Assembly: GCA_044375975.1 (NCBI GenBank)
Contig: JBILLQ010000001.1
Span: 72,866-136,865 of the forward strand
Direction of reading: 5' to 3'
From: UBA5018 sp044375975
Lineage (GTDB): Bacteria > Cyanobacteriota > Cyanobacteriia > PCC-6307 > Cyanobiaceae
Length of the DNA stretch: 64,000 nucleotides
Part shown: piece after piece, positions 25,217 to 33,462 of the stretch
How positions within the stretch are numbered: position 1 is the first letter of the stretch
How the letters are laid out: every line of letters starts with the position of its first letter
Notes under the pieces: generated by a model
Told to the model about the DNA's origin: nothing
Seen by the model: only the letters and a program-made list of their open reading frames with translations
Databases searched by the model: none
Translations under genes and position numbers: made by a program

Positions 25217-25820
25217 GGCCCGCTGGCCCGCCGCGGGGCGTTGCAAGAGTCGCCTGGCCAGGGGGCTTGGCCGCCAAAGGGCGGCGGAGATTCAACGCCG
25301 GCTCACGGATCACACCCTGGCCAGCTGCCGTCAATGGCGCGGCCGCCAGGGAGCTGACGCCAAGCGCCAATTGGTGCTCGCGGTCGATGGCCTGGCCCCC
25401 CGGGCGGCGCGGCGCTGGGGCGAGGGCCTTGGCGTGGACAGGTGCCTCAGCCAGGGCGGCGGCGGCCTGGGCAGCCGCCTGCAGCGCCAGCTGCAACGGG
25501 CCTGGCGCGAGGGGGCCCGGCAGGTGGTGCTGATTGGCAGCGACCTACCCACATTGGCGCTGAGCGATCTGGAGTTGGCCTTTGCCGGCCTCAACTCCGC
25601 ACCCCTGGTGCTCGGTGCGGCCGCCGATGGCGGCTATTGGCTGATCGGCCTGTCACGGCCCACAGCCAACCTGTTCTGCGGCATCCCCTGGGGCAGCGAT
25701 CAGGTTTTGGCGACCACCCTCAAGGCAGCGGAGCGGCTCGACTTGGCGCCGCTGCTGCTGGATGTCCGCTCCGATCTAGACCGCCCCGCCGACCTGCTGC
25801 CCTGGCGGCGCAGCCCATGA
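25191..25820 (+). CDS. DUF2064 / selenodomain-associated transferase 1 (TIGR04282 type)
   Basis: Nucleotidyl/glycosyltransferase-fold protein of the DUF2064 family, named rSAM/selenodomain-associated transferase 1. From GTG at 25191 it is 209 residues. The conserved N-terminus LVVMARWPAAGRCKSRLARGLG is followed by the IGSDLPTLALSDLELAF Asp-containing motif and LGAAADGGYWLIGL. The frame continues upstream to 25107, but those codons are made of the 18-bp repeat and are unlikely to be translated. It overlaps the next gene by 4 bases (ATGA). Substrate unknown. Confidence 0.82.
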   Translation: MLRRQLVVMARWPAAGRCKSRLARGLGRQRAAEIQRRLTDHTLASCRQWRGRQGADAKRQLVLAVDGLAPRAARRWGEGLGVDRCLSQGGGGLGSRLQRQLQRAWREGARQVVLIGSDLPTLALSDLELAFAGLNSAPLVLGAAADGGYWLIGLSRPTANLFCGIPWGSDQVLATTLKAAERLDLAPLLLDVRSDLDRPADLLPWRRSP

Positions 25821-26581
25821 CTGTGCCGCCAGGGCAGCCACTGATTGGATCTGAGCGGCAGCTGAACCAGCTGCCGCTCAGCGTGGTGGTGCCCGTATTG
25901 AATGAAGCCCAGCGGCTGCCGGCCCTGCTGGCTCAACTGCAACAGGCGAGCGAACTGGTGGGCGAGGTGCTGGTGGTGGATGGCGGCAGCGAAGATGCCA
26001 GCCGCAGCATCGCCGCCCTGGCTGGGGCCCGGCTGCTGCGCCAGAGCGGCGGCAGGGGCCGCCAATTGGCGGCCGGCGTGGCGGCGGCCCAGGGCTGCTG
26101 GCTGTTGCTGCTGCACGGCGATTGCAGCCTGCCCAGGGGCTGGGATCTGGCCCTGAGACGGGCGATCCAGCAGGGCCAAACCCGCAGCCCAAAGCCAACT
26201 GGGGCAGGGGCGCAGGCCTTTTACTTCGAATTGGCGATCGGGGGCCGCCAGCCTGGCTTATGGCTGGTGGAGCTGGCGGTGGCCCTGCGCAGCCGCTGGT
26301 GGCAGCGGCCCTATGGGGATCAGGGGCTGCTGCTGCCCGCCGCCCTGCTCGCCGCCGCCGGTGGGGTGAAGCCGATACCACTGATGGAGGATTTGGACCT
26401 GGTGCAGCGGCTGCGGCGCCATGGCCGACTGGTGAGTCTGCGGCTGCGCTTGTCGGTGGATGGGCGGCGCTGGCAGCGCCTGGGGATTTGGGGGGCAACC
26501 CTGGCCAATGCCAGGCTGCGACAAGCCTGGCGGCGCGGCGTCAACCCCGAGGAGCTGGCCCGGCGCTATCGGGCGCCCTAG
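25817..26581 (+). CDS. Family 2 glycosyltransferase, selenodomain-associated transferase 2 (TIGR04283 type)
   Basis: GT-A fold glycosyltransferase of 254 residues starting at the ATG that overlaps the preceding stop. LSVVVPVLNEAQRLPALLAQL and VLVVDGGSEDAS are the nucleotide-sugar binding opening. LLLLHGDCSLPRGWD carries the metal-binding acidic residue, and PYGDQGLLLPAALLAAAGG with PLMEDLDLVQRLRR is the family's C-terminal signature. It is routinely paired with the TIGR04282-type gene, as here; the pathway they serve is not established. Confidence 0.87.
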   Translation: MTVPPGQPLIGSERQLNQLPLSVVVPVLNEAQRLPALLAQLQQASELVGEVLVVDGGSEDASRSIAALAGARLLRQSGGRGRQLAAGVAAAQGCWLLLLHGDCSLPRGWDLALRRAIQQGQTRSPKPTGAGAQAFYFELAIGGRQPGLWLVELAVALRSRWWQRPYGDQGLLLPAALLAAAGGVKPIPLMEDLDLVQRLRRHGRLVSLRLRLSVDGRRWQRLGIWGATLANARLRQAWRRGVNPEELARRYRAP

Positions 26582-26602
26582 GCAAGCGGCTCAATCAAAA
26601 GC

Positions 26603-27184
26603 TCAAGGGGCGTACCAAAAGGCGCAGCGGCGCTGCAAAGGTTCCAGTTCCCAGCCCTGGTTGGCATAGAAGCCCACCACATCTGGATCGGCGAACAGGC
26701 TCACCCTTTCCACCTCCATGGCGCGCAACTGATCCAGCACGTAGTCCATCAGCTGTTTGCCCAGGCCCACCCCCTGGTAATGAGGATGCACTGCCACATC
26801 CCACACCGCGGCTTCCACCACCCCATCGCCGGTGCAGCGGGCAAAGCCCACCAGCTTTGGCAGGCGGGGATCGTGGCGCCAGAGGCCCACCTGCAACAGG
26901 CTGTGCTCCAGGGCCTTGCGCACGCGCCGCAAGGGACGACGACTCCAGCCCACCGCATCGCAGAGCTGCTCGTACTCGATCAGATCGATCTCGCGCTCGC
27001 GGCTTAGCACCATCGAGACCTGGAGCCTGGAGGCGGGACAGGGACGGTGGCCAAGGCCATACAGGCAATTGAGCAACTCTGAGGCTGTGGACCCATGGCT
27101 CTGGCCATCGCTGGCCATATGGCTCAGCTGCTCCCTCAACTGATCCCCCCACTGGTCCCGCCGCTCATCTCCAACTGCTGCCAC
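26603..27184 (-). CDS. GNAT family N-acetyltransferase
   Basis: GCN5-related acetyltransferase of 193 residues from GTG at 27184. The acetyl-CoA loop is DVAVHPHYQGVGLGKQLMDYV (Q/RxxGxG/A as QGVGLG), then a VSLFADPDVVGFYANQGWE motif typical of the cyanobacterial/plastid (Ycf52-like, SNAT/NSI) branch. The first 55 residues are Cys/Gln-rich and not conserved in the family, so translation may begin nearer MVLSREREIDLIEYEQL. Substrate not predictable. Confidence 0.85.
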   Translation of the reverse strand: MAAVGDERRDQWGDQLREQLSHMASDGQSHGSTASELLNCLYGLGHRPCPASRLQVSMVLSREREIDLIEYEQLCDAVGWSRRPLRRVRKALEHSLLQVGLWRHDPRLPKLVGFARCTGDGVVEAAVWDVAVHPHYQGVGLGKQLMDYVLDQLRAMEVERVSLFADPDVVGFYANQGWELEPLQRRCAFWYAP

Positions 27185-27649
27185 GTCGATTCACAATCCT
27201 GCACGACTGGCCCCCGATCATCGCCCTAACCAGGGGGCACAAGGAAAACCTGCCCATGCTCAAACCTGCAGGCGATGCCAGGCCAGCCAGGCAGGCGGTG
27301 GCTTCAGGTGCCATCGCAGTGGATCGCCGGCAGCCACCGGGCGGAGCTGCGAGCGGGGCTGCGAGAGGGGCCGGCCAACTGCCGATGGGCGCGAGGCCTG
27401 CACAACCAGGGGCCATCTTTGAGGCTTGGCTAATACAAACCCCGGAGCATCGCTTGGGCGATTGCCAGGGGCATTCATAGCGTATTCCAAGGGCATCTGC
27501 AATCTAAGAGCATCTTTTTCCTGGGGAATCTTTGAAAAACCAAAGCGACAGCCAATGGAGCCCTGATGCCACAATGGCTATCAGCTGACTGGAAGATGAA
27601 ATGGTGGTTTTCCAGAGGCTCCCCAAGGAAATATTTAGCTTATTTATAT
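27185..27649. other. Intergenic region upstream of the GNAT gene, no supported gene
   Basis: 465 bases between the GNAT start and the ABC exporter stop. Open frames exist on both strands only because of high GC. None shows a start with a Shine-Dalgarno or a recognisable motif, and no tRNA or hairpin with a T-run was seen. Confidence 0.4.
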
Positions 27650-29491
27650 CTACAGAGCCGCCAAGCCTCGCTCTTGCAGCTCAGCCAGCTGGGCATAAAG
27701 GCCTCCGGCGGCGCGGAGTTCGCGGTGGTTGCCCTGTTCGATCAGGCGACCGCGCTTGAGCACAAAAATGCGATCTACCGTCTCCACGGTGGCCAACCGG
27801 TGGGCAATCACGATCGCCGTGCGCTGGTGCAGCAGGCTGTCCAGGTCTCGTTGCAGGGTGGCCTCGGTGGAGGGATCCATGAAGGCGGTGGCCTCATCCA
27901 TCACCAGCACGGCTGGATCGCGAATCGCCACCCGCGCCACCGCCAACAGCTGCCGCTCGCCGGAGGAGAGATTGCCTCCCCGCTCGCGCAGTTCGGTGGC
28001 CAGGCCGTCGGGCAGGCGGGCTAGCAGCGGATCGAGACCCAGTTCAGCGCAGAGGCGAGCCAGGGTATCGCTGGAAATATCGGCGTCGAGGCGCAGGTTA
28101 TCGGCGACATTGCCGCTGAACAGGAAGGTGTCTTGCAAAACCACCCCCAGCCGTTGGCGCAGGCTGGTGATCGATAGCTCACGAATATCAACGCCATCGA
28201 GCAAGATGCGCCCCTGCTGCGGTTCATAGAGACGGCAGAGCAGGCGAATCACGGTGGTCTTGCCAGAACCGGTGGGACCCACCAGGGCGACATGCTCTCC
28301 CGGAGCTATGCGAAAGCTGAGCTTTTCGATGATCGGTTCATCGGGTCGGTAGGCGAAGCAGACGTCTTCAAATACCACCTCGGCGGCCTTGATCAACTGC
28401 TTTGATCTGGGGGCATTGCCAGCAGCAGCCAAGGCGGCCCGATTAGCTGCGGCATCAACTCTTAATGCGGCAGCAACCTGTGGGCTGTCAGCAATCTCGA
28501 TTGGCTCCTCCAGCAATTCGCCAATTCTCTCCACCGCAGTTAAACCCCCTTGGATTTGGGTGAAACGTTCGGCCAATTGCCGCAGGGGATCAAATAGGCG
28601 CTGAGAATAGAGAATGAAGGTGGTTAGGGTGCCCAGGCCGATCGCTTGGCTGGTAACCAGCCAACCGCCAAGGGCCAGCACCACAGCCACGGCGCTAAGG
28701 GCAACCCACTCAATAAAAGCGGAAATAGAGCTATCATAAAATATAGTTCCGTTTACAGCTCCCTTGTAGGCGGCAGTGGTAACGGCAAAATTGGCGCTAT
28801 TAACCGCCTCCCGCCGGAACATCTGCACCACCTCAAGACCCTGGAGGTTTTCCTGCAGATCGGCATTTAACTGGCCCAACTCTTCCCGCACCCTGTAGTT
28901 GGCCTTGCGATAGCGACCCTGTAGCCAGATGACGCCGATGGTGACCGGCAACTGGGAGCAGAGCAGCAGTAGGCCCATGCGCCATTCGATCGAAATCATC
29001 GTGACCGCAATCACCACCAGGGTGACCAGATCGGCTAGTACGCCTACGGCGCCACTGCCAAATACCTCGGCCAGGGCATCGACGTCACTGGTGAGCCGGG
29101 TGAGCAACTTGCCCACCGGGGTGCGGTCGTGGAAGCGCAGCGACAGGGCCAGGGCATGGGAGAAGAGGTGGTCGCGGATGCGGGCCGTGAGCCGCTGCCC
29201 CACCAACTGCACATTGAAGCTCTGCAGCCCTTGCAGGCAGAGCCGGGTGAGTACGGCCAGCAGCAGCAGCACCACGATCGAATGGATCGCCTGGGGCACC
29301 GGCAGGCCCTGCAGCCAGGCCATTGTTGGCTCCCGGCGCAGCACCGATATCGCCTGGCCCACCAACAACGGCTGCACTGCGCCGGCAAAGGCCAGGGGGA
29401 TCAGCAGCAACAGGGTGAGGCTGAGGCGGCGGCGGTCGCGCCCGAGGTAGGGAAGCAATCGCAGCAGCCGCTGACGGTCGAGTCGGGCCAT
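27650..29491 (-). CDS. ABC exporter, fused membrane and ATPase domains (MsbA/MDR type)
   Basis: Half-size exporter of 613 residues that works as a homodimer in the cytoplasmic membrane. Six helices cover about residues 20-310 (SLTLLLLIPLAFAGAVQPLLVG onward). The nucleotide-binding domain has Walker A VGPTGSGKTTVIRLL, Q-loop LGVVLQDTFLFSG, signature NLSSGERQLLAVAR, Walker B VLVMDEATAFMD and the switch His in VIAHRL. Its ATG shares one base with the hisG stop (TGATG), so it is translationally coupled to hisG. Lipid or drug export is inferred from family only. Confidence 0.93.
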   Translation of the reverse strand: MARLDRQRLLRLLPYLGRDRRRLSLTLLLLIPLAFAGAVQPLLVGQAISVLRREPTMAWLQGLPVPQAIHSIVVLLLLAVLTRLCLQGLQSFNVQLVGQRLTARIRDHLFSHALALSLRFHDRTPVGKLLTRLTSDVDALAEVFGSGAVGVLADLVTLVVIAVTMISIEWRMGLLLLCSQLPVTIGVIWLQGRYRKANYRVREELGQLNADLQENLQGLEVVQMFRREAVNSANFAVTTAAYKGAVNGTIFYDSSISAFIEWVALSAVAVVLALGGWLVTSQAIGLGTLTTFILYSQRLFDPLRQLAERFTQIQGGLTAVERIGELLEEPIEIADSPQVAAALRVDAAANRAALAAAGNAPRSKQLIKAAEVVFEDVCFAYRPDEPIIEKLSFRIAPGEHVALVGPTGSGKTTVIRLLCRLYEPQQGRILLDGVDIRELSITSLRQRLGVVLQDTFLFSGNVADNLRLDADISSDTLARLCAELGLDPLLARLPDGLATELRERGGNLSSGERQLLAVARVAIRDPAVLVMDEATAFMDPSTEATLQRDLDSLLHQRTAIVIAHRLATVETVDRIFVLKRGRLIEQGNHRELRAAGGLYAQLAELQERGLAAL

Positions 29492-30231
29492 CAGGTGGCG
29501 GCCACCAGGCCCGCCGCGCCGCCAGCGGCGGCAGAAGAAGCCATAGCCACAGCTGTGGTGCTGGCGGCAGCAGAGGCTGTAGCGGCAGCTGTGGTGCCGG
29601 CTGTGGCTGCGGCAATGCGATCGACGATCTGCCGCAGCGGGCCGTCATCTAGACGCAGGGCCAGGGGATGGCCGATCAGCCGGGCGGTGCTGTGGAATAG
29701 ATCCTCGATGGCCACCAGGCCGTTCTCCTGCAGGGTGCGGCCGGTGGCCACCAGATCCACGATCGCCTCGCTCATGCCGGTGATCGGACCCAGCTCCACC
29801 GAACCGGCTAAGTGGATAAGTTCCACCGGCAAATCGAGCTTACGGAAATAGTCTTCTGCGCAGCGGGTGAATTTGCTGGCTACACGGCAATGGGCCGGCA
29901 GATCAGCGGCGCGCTTGTAGCCACTGCTGGCCTTAACCGCCACGCTCATGCGGCAGCCACCAAAGCCCAGGTCCACCAGAGGGGCGACGGGCAATTGCAG
30001 CTCCTGGAGCACGTCGTAGCCCACCACCCCCAGCTGGGCCTGGCCGTAAGCCACGTAGACAGGCACATCGGCATTGCGCACCAGCAGGGCGCTGGCCCGG
30101 CCGCAGCGGCTGGGCACCATCAACAAGCGATTGCCCGGCTCGAGCACCGCGGCGAAGTCGAGGCCAGCTGCGGCCAGGCGGGCCACAGAATCCTTGAGCA
30201 GGGCCCCCTTAGCCAGCGCCACGGTGATCAT
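29491..30231 (-). CDS. hisG: ATP phosphoribosyltransferase, short form HisG(S)
   Basis: Catalyses the first step of histidine biosynthesis, joining ATP and PRPP. It is a short-form enzyme lacking the C-terminal regulatory domain, so it should need a HisZ partner. MITVALAKGALLKDSV at 30231 is the family N-terminus; the longer open frame to 30369 is rejected. Further motifs are YVAYGQAQLGVVGYDVL, ASKFTRCAEDYF and GTGEAIVD-like GMSEAIVDLVATG. After about residue 208 the protein has an unusual Ala/Thr/Ser-only tail of nearly 40 residues. Confidence 0.93.
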   Translation of the reverse strand: MITVALAKGALLKDSVARLAAAGLDFAAVLEPGNRLLMVPSRCGRASALLVRNADVPVYVAYGQAQLGVVGYDVLQELQLPVAPLVDLGFGGCRMSVAVKASSGYKRAADLPAHCRVASKFTRCAEDYFRKLDLPVELIHLAGSVELGPITGMSEAIVDLVATGRTLQENGLVAIEDLFHSTARLIGHPLALRLDDGPLRQIVDRIAAATAGTTAAATASAAASTTAVAMASSAAAGGAAGLVAAT

Positions 30232-30266
30232 GGGCAAGGGATCAGGCCAACCACTGGACTTTAACG

Positions 30267-31169
30267 ATGCAGCAACCACCGGAGCCCAGCCCAGCGGAGC
30301 AGACCGCAACAGAGACCAGCCGGGCAAGGGCGACCGGAGCGACGGCCGCTGAAAGTGGAGCCACCGCAACAGAAACCAGCGGAGCAGATACCAATGGAGC
30401 AGAGGCCGCCGAGCGCCTGGCGGTGTGGCTGATCCCGGTGCTCAATGACAACTATGTGATCGTGCTGGAGCGGCGGGGGCAGGCCGTGCTGGTGGATCCG
30501 GCCGTGGCGGAGCCGGTGATCGAGCAGCTGGAGCGGCGCGGCTTGCAGCTGGTGGCGATCCTGCACACCCACCACCACCAGGACCACATCGGCGGCACGC
30601 CAGGGCTGCTGCGCCGCTGGCCAACGGCGACGGTGATCGCGGCCGCCAGCGACCGCGACCGCATTCCTCTGCAGACCCGCAGCGTGGCGGATGGGGATAA
30701 GTTGCAGCTGCTGGGCCGCCAGCTGCAGGTGCTGGCGGTGCCTGGCCATACCGCCCACCACATCGCCTATTACCTGCCAGCGGCGCCGGCCAGCGGCGAA
30801 CCGCCGGAACTGCTCTGCGGCGACACCCTGTTCGCGGCGGGCTGCGGCCGCCTGTTCGAGGGCAGCCCGGCCCAAATGCGGACCTCCCTGGGCCGCTTCG
30901 CAGCACTTCCCGATGCCACCCGGGTCTGGTGTGCCCATGAGTACACAGAGGCCAACCTGCGCTGGGCCCATGCCTGTGTCGATGGGGCGGATCCGGCGGC
31001 AGTGCCGATCGCTGAGCGCTTGCAGGCGGTGATTGGCTGCCGGCAGCGGGGCGAGGCCAGCATCCCCAGCAGCATCGGCCTGGAAAAGCAGACAAATTTG
31101 TTTATGCGCACCGTCGATGCTGAGCAGCTGGCGCAGCTGCGGCGGCATAAGGACCACTGGCGCGGCTGA
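30267..31169 (+). CDS. gloB: Hydroxyacylglutathione hydrolase (glyoxalase II)
   Basis: Metallo-beta-lactamase-fold enzyme hydrolysing S-lactoylglutathione in methylglyoxal detoxification. The zinc motif LHTHHHQDHIGG, then VPGHTAHHIAYYL, CGDTLFAAGCGRLFEG, VWCAHEYTEANLRWA and the C-terminal KQTNLFMR are all present. The domain begins only at residue 51 (LAVWLIPVLNDNYV). Residues 1-50 are a low-complexity Ala/Thr/Glu stretch coded by a degenerate 15-bp repeat, so the functional start may be internal. It diverges from hisG across 35 bases. Confidence 0.93.
   Translation: MQQPPEPSPAEQTATETSRARATGATAAESGATATETSGADTNGAEAAERLAVWLIPVLNDNYVIVLERRGQAVLVDPAVAEPVIEQLERRGLQLVAILHTHHHQDHIGGTPGLLRRWPTATVIAAASDRDRIPLQTRSVADGDKLQLLGRQLQVLAVPGHTAHHIAYYLPAAPASGEPPELLCGDTLFAAGCGRLFEGSPAQMRTSLGRFAALPDATRVWCAHEYTEANLRWAHACVDGADPAAVPIAERLQAVIGCRQRGEASIPSSIGLEKQTNLFMRTVDAEQLAQLRRHKDHWRG
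30303..30407 (+). repeat. Degenerate 15-bp tandem repeat at the gloB 5' end
   Basis: Seven 15-bp units coding for five-residue repeats (TATET, SRARA, TGATA and so on). The word ACCGCAACAGA recurs exactly 60 bases apart at 30303 and 30363. Confidence 0.7.
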
Positions 31170-31240
31170 GCTGGCACTGGCATCGAGTCACTGGCGCCAT
31201 AGGCTCAACCGCCAATCCCCCTTAAAGGCAGCAGCAAGTT

Positions 31241-31645
31241 ATGGCCAGCATTCCAGCGCCCCAGGCCGTGGTTACCGCCGCGGCGCCGGCGCCGGTGGGT
31301 CCCTACAACCAGGCGGTAAAGGCCGCCGGACTGCTGTTTTGCTCCGGCCAGATCGCTCTCGATCCCGCCACTGGCGCGATGGTGGGCGATGGCGATGTGG
31401 AGCTGGAGACGCGCCAGGTGCTGGCCAACCTCCAGGCGGTGCTGGCGGCGGCGGGCTGTACGCCCCAGCAGGTGGTGCGCACCACGGTGTTTCTGGCCGA
31501 CCTGGCCGATTTCGCCGCCGTAAACGCCATCTATGGAGAGGTGTTTGGCGAGGGGGTCAGCCCGGCCCGGGCCTGCGTTGAGGTGGCGGCCCTACCCAAG
31601 GCCGCCCGGGTGGAGATCGACTGCATCGCCGTGTTGGCCTCGTGA
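31241..31645 (+). CDS. ridA: RidA/YjgF family reactive-intermediate deaminase
   Basis: Small trimeric enzyme that hydrolyses reactive enamine/imine intermediates such as 2-aminoacrylate. The 134 residues show the family motifs PVGPYNQAVKAAGLLFCSGQI, TRQVLANLQAVLAAAG, VRTTVFLADLADFAAVN, and the catalytic Arg region FGEGVSPARACVEVAALPK. Start ATG 31241 lies 71 bases after gloB. A hairpin at 31661 separates it from a convergent small gene. Confidence 0.95.
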   Translation: MASIPAPQAVVTAAAPAPVGPYNQAVKAAGLLFCSGQIALDPATGAMVGDGDVELETRQVLANLQAVLAAAGCTPQQVVRTTVFLADLADFAAVNAIYGEVFGEGVSPARACVEVAALPKAARVEIDCIAVLAS

Positions 31646-31660
31646 CAAATTGAGACCTCA

Positions 31661-31686
31661 GGCATTGCCCTGGGACTGGCAATGCC
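31661..31686. terminator. Hairpin between convergent ridA and a small gene
   Basis: Perfect 9-bp stem, GGCATTGCC at 31661-31669 and GGCAATGCC at 31678-31686, with no T-run. Its position between two gene 3' ends suggests a bidirectional terminator. Confidence 0.5.
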
Positions 31687-31720
31687 CCAGAGCGGCCAGT
31701 GCTCTAAAGCGGCCGATCGA

Positions 31721-31918
31721 TCAGATCTGGCACTCCAACATCTGGGATGCCGCCTGATCGTCGACAGCGCAAAGGCGCTCCAAAATGCCCTGCAGGTCTA
31801 GGGGCGACAATTCGCCATCATCACCCCACTTCAAGCAGGAGCGGCCGAGGCAGGAGCTGGGCTCGCCGCCTGGGCCAGGGCTGAAGCCAGGATTGGTTCC
31901 GCGGAAATCGGACAGCAT
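31721..31918 (-). CDS. Small cysteine-containing protein, 65 residues, unrecognised
   Basis: Reads from ATG at 31918, which has a strong Shine-Dalgarno (GGAGG, 7-base spacing) on the minus strand. An upstream ATG at 31948 in frame lacks one. The protein has a Gly/Pro-rich N-terminus (TNPGFSPGPGGEPSSC), the pair CLGRSCLKWGDDGELSP and an acidic helical C-terminus ending QMLECQI. Three of the four Cys (two in CLGRSC, one near the end) could bind a metal or form disulfides. No family is recognised; the good ribosome site makes it likely real. Confidence 0.6.
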   Translation of the reverse strand: MLSDFRGTNPGFSPGPGGEPSSCLGRSCLKWGDDGELSPLDLQGILERLCAVDDQAASQMLECQI

Positions 31919-32101
31919 CACCATCCCTCCATGTCTTGGAATCAACACTAGCTGCCCCCCTGTCGCTCTGTCTAGGGGGCTGACCAGCTGCCTGGGGAAC
32001 GGGAAGCCATCTGGCTCGCTAAAATTATTAGGTTGTTAAGGCATACCCAAGCCAGCTGCCGCTTACCAAGCGGCAACCCGCTGGGCTTATGCTGGCGTCA
32101 C

Positions 32102-32175
32102 CGGGGTGTAGCGCAGTTTGGTAGCGCGCCTGCTTTGGGAGCAGGATGTCGCAGGTTCGAATCCTGTCACCCCGA
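32102..32175 (+). tRNA. tRNA-Pro (anticodon UGG)
   Basis: A 74-base cloverleaf: acceptor CGGGGTG pairs with CACCCCG before discriminator A. The anticodon stem is CCTGC/GCAGG with loop TTTGGGA giving anticodon TGG. The T-arm has GGTTCGAATCC. No CCA is encoded. A short T-rich run follows at 32176. Confidence 0.97.
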
Positions 32176-32355
32176 TTTTATTGAACCCAGCCTGCCGCCA
32201 TTAGCCAACGGTCGGCTGAAGCAGCCTTAGCTCTCCACTGGTGGAAATAAGGAAGTTTTAATATTTATTCACCTAAAAAATTGCAAAATCTTACTGGCAC
32301 CGATCAACCAATAGGCCTAGGTCCTCATCGCCCGCTTATCAAGCCTGGCCAACAA

Positions 32356-33462
32356 CTAAGAGGGCAGGGCCGGCAGGGGCGGCACGATCGAGCGACGCAG
32401 AGCCTGCAGCGCCAGGGCCAGGCCAAATAGGGCCGCCACCGCCAGGCCGCCGAGGCCGAGGGGATTCCAGCGCCAGCAGCGCAGCTCCAGCTGATTCAGG
32501 GCGCCAGCTTGCAGCTGCCACAACACCGCCTGGTCCCCGGGCAGTGCTGTGGCCAGCTGGGGGCTGGCCCGGCGCACCGCCTTCAGGCGCAAGGGATCAA
32601 ATTTCAGAGCCAAATCCAGGCCCGGGCTGGAGCCCAGAGGGCTCAGATCGAGGTCGATGCTCAACTGCTGGGCCACCCCGAACACCAGGTTGCGCTCCCG
32701 CAATTGCAGTTGCGGCGCCGGCAGGGCCACGCCGCCCAACTGGGCCGCCCGCTCCAGGTTTGCCCGCAACTCGTCTAGGGCAGCGGCAGCCGGCATCACC
32801 GGCGCTTGCCAAAATTGACGGGCGGCCAGGGAGCTATCGGCCCGGCGAAACCCCTGGTGCTGCAGGTAGGCACCGAACTGGCGCTGCCAGGGGGTGGGCC
32901 TGGGGCTATCGGGCTGCAGCGTGTAGGCCAGTTGCAGCCGTCCCGGACCGCTGAAGTGCAGTTCGCCCCGCACCTGCATGCAGCCCCCCAGCAGCACCGC
33001 CAGCAGGGTGAGCAGCACCACCAGTACCCCAAAACCGAGCGGCGCCCTGGTGGCACCCACCGGCGGGGGAGGCGGCGGCGGCGGTTGATTGGCGGCACGG
33101 CGGCGGGCCTGCCGCTGCAGATTGCCCAAACTGGGCTCCAGGTCTTGGAGCAGCGGCATCGTGACAGACCACTCCCGCGGCCGCGTCAGGGCCGGTGCCT
33201 CCAATACCTCCCGCAGGTCGCGGGCCTGCTGACGCAGGTTTGGATCGCTGCTGCGCTGCAGCTGTTTACAGCAACCAATCGCCCGGTCCGCCTGCCCCAG
33301 CCCCATCCAGGCGGTCGCCAGCAGCAACAGCGCCTCGGCCCCCACCGCCGTGCTGGCTGGATGGTCGGCGAGCAGGGGTTCCAGGCTGCGCAGCACGCCG
33401 CCGTAGTCCCCGCGATCCAGCAGCAGGCGCGCCTGCTCCAACAGCAGCTCCGGGGCGGCCAT
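32356..33462 (-). CDS. TPR-like plus DUF3153 membrane protein
   Basis: A 368-residue cyanobacterial protein from ATG at 33462, whose start overlaps the argB stop (TGATG). Residues 1-90 look like tetratricopeptide-type helices (LLEQARLLLDRGDYGGVLRSL, LLLATAWMGLGQADRAIGCC). After a polyproline stretch (eight Pro near residue 130) comes a membrane helix (FGVLVVLLTLLAVLLGGCMQV), a DUF3153-like beta-rich domain starting LHFSGPGRLQL, and a C-terminal helix near residue 345. Function is unknown. The frame extends upstream inside argB but without family support. Confidence 0.75.
   Translation of the reverse strand: MAAPELLLEQARLLLDRGDYGGVLRSLEPLLADHPASTAVGAEALLLLATAWMGLGQADRAIGCCKQLQRSSDPNLRQQARDLREVLEAPALTRPREWSVTMPLLQDLEPSLGNLQRQARRRAANQPPPPPPPPVGATRAPLGFGVLVVLLTLLAVLLGGCMQVRGELHFSGPGRLQLAYTLQPDSPRPTPWQRQFGAYLQHQGFRRADSSLAARQFWQAPVMPAAAALDELRANLERAAQLGGVALPAPQLQLRERNLVFGVAQQLSIDLDLSPLGSSPGLDLALKFDPLRLKAVRRASPQLATALPGDQAVLWQLQAGALNQLELRCWRWNPLGLGGLAVAALFGLALALQALRRSIVPPLPALPS

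Noticed and set aside
27185..27649. A gene in the gap upstream of the GNAT
   Set aside because: Several open frames on both strands but none with a start signal or motif.
30232..30369. Longer HisG start
   Set aside because: The added residues overlap the gloB repeat region in antisense; MITVALAKG is the family start.
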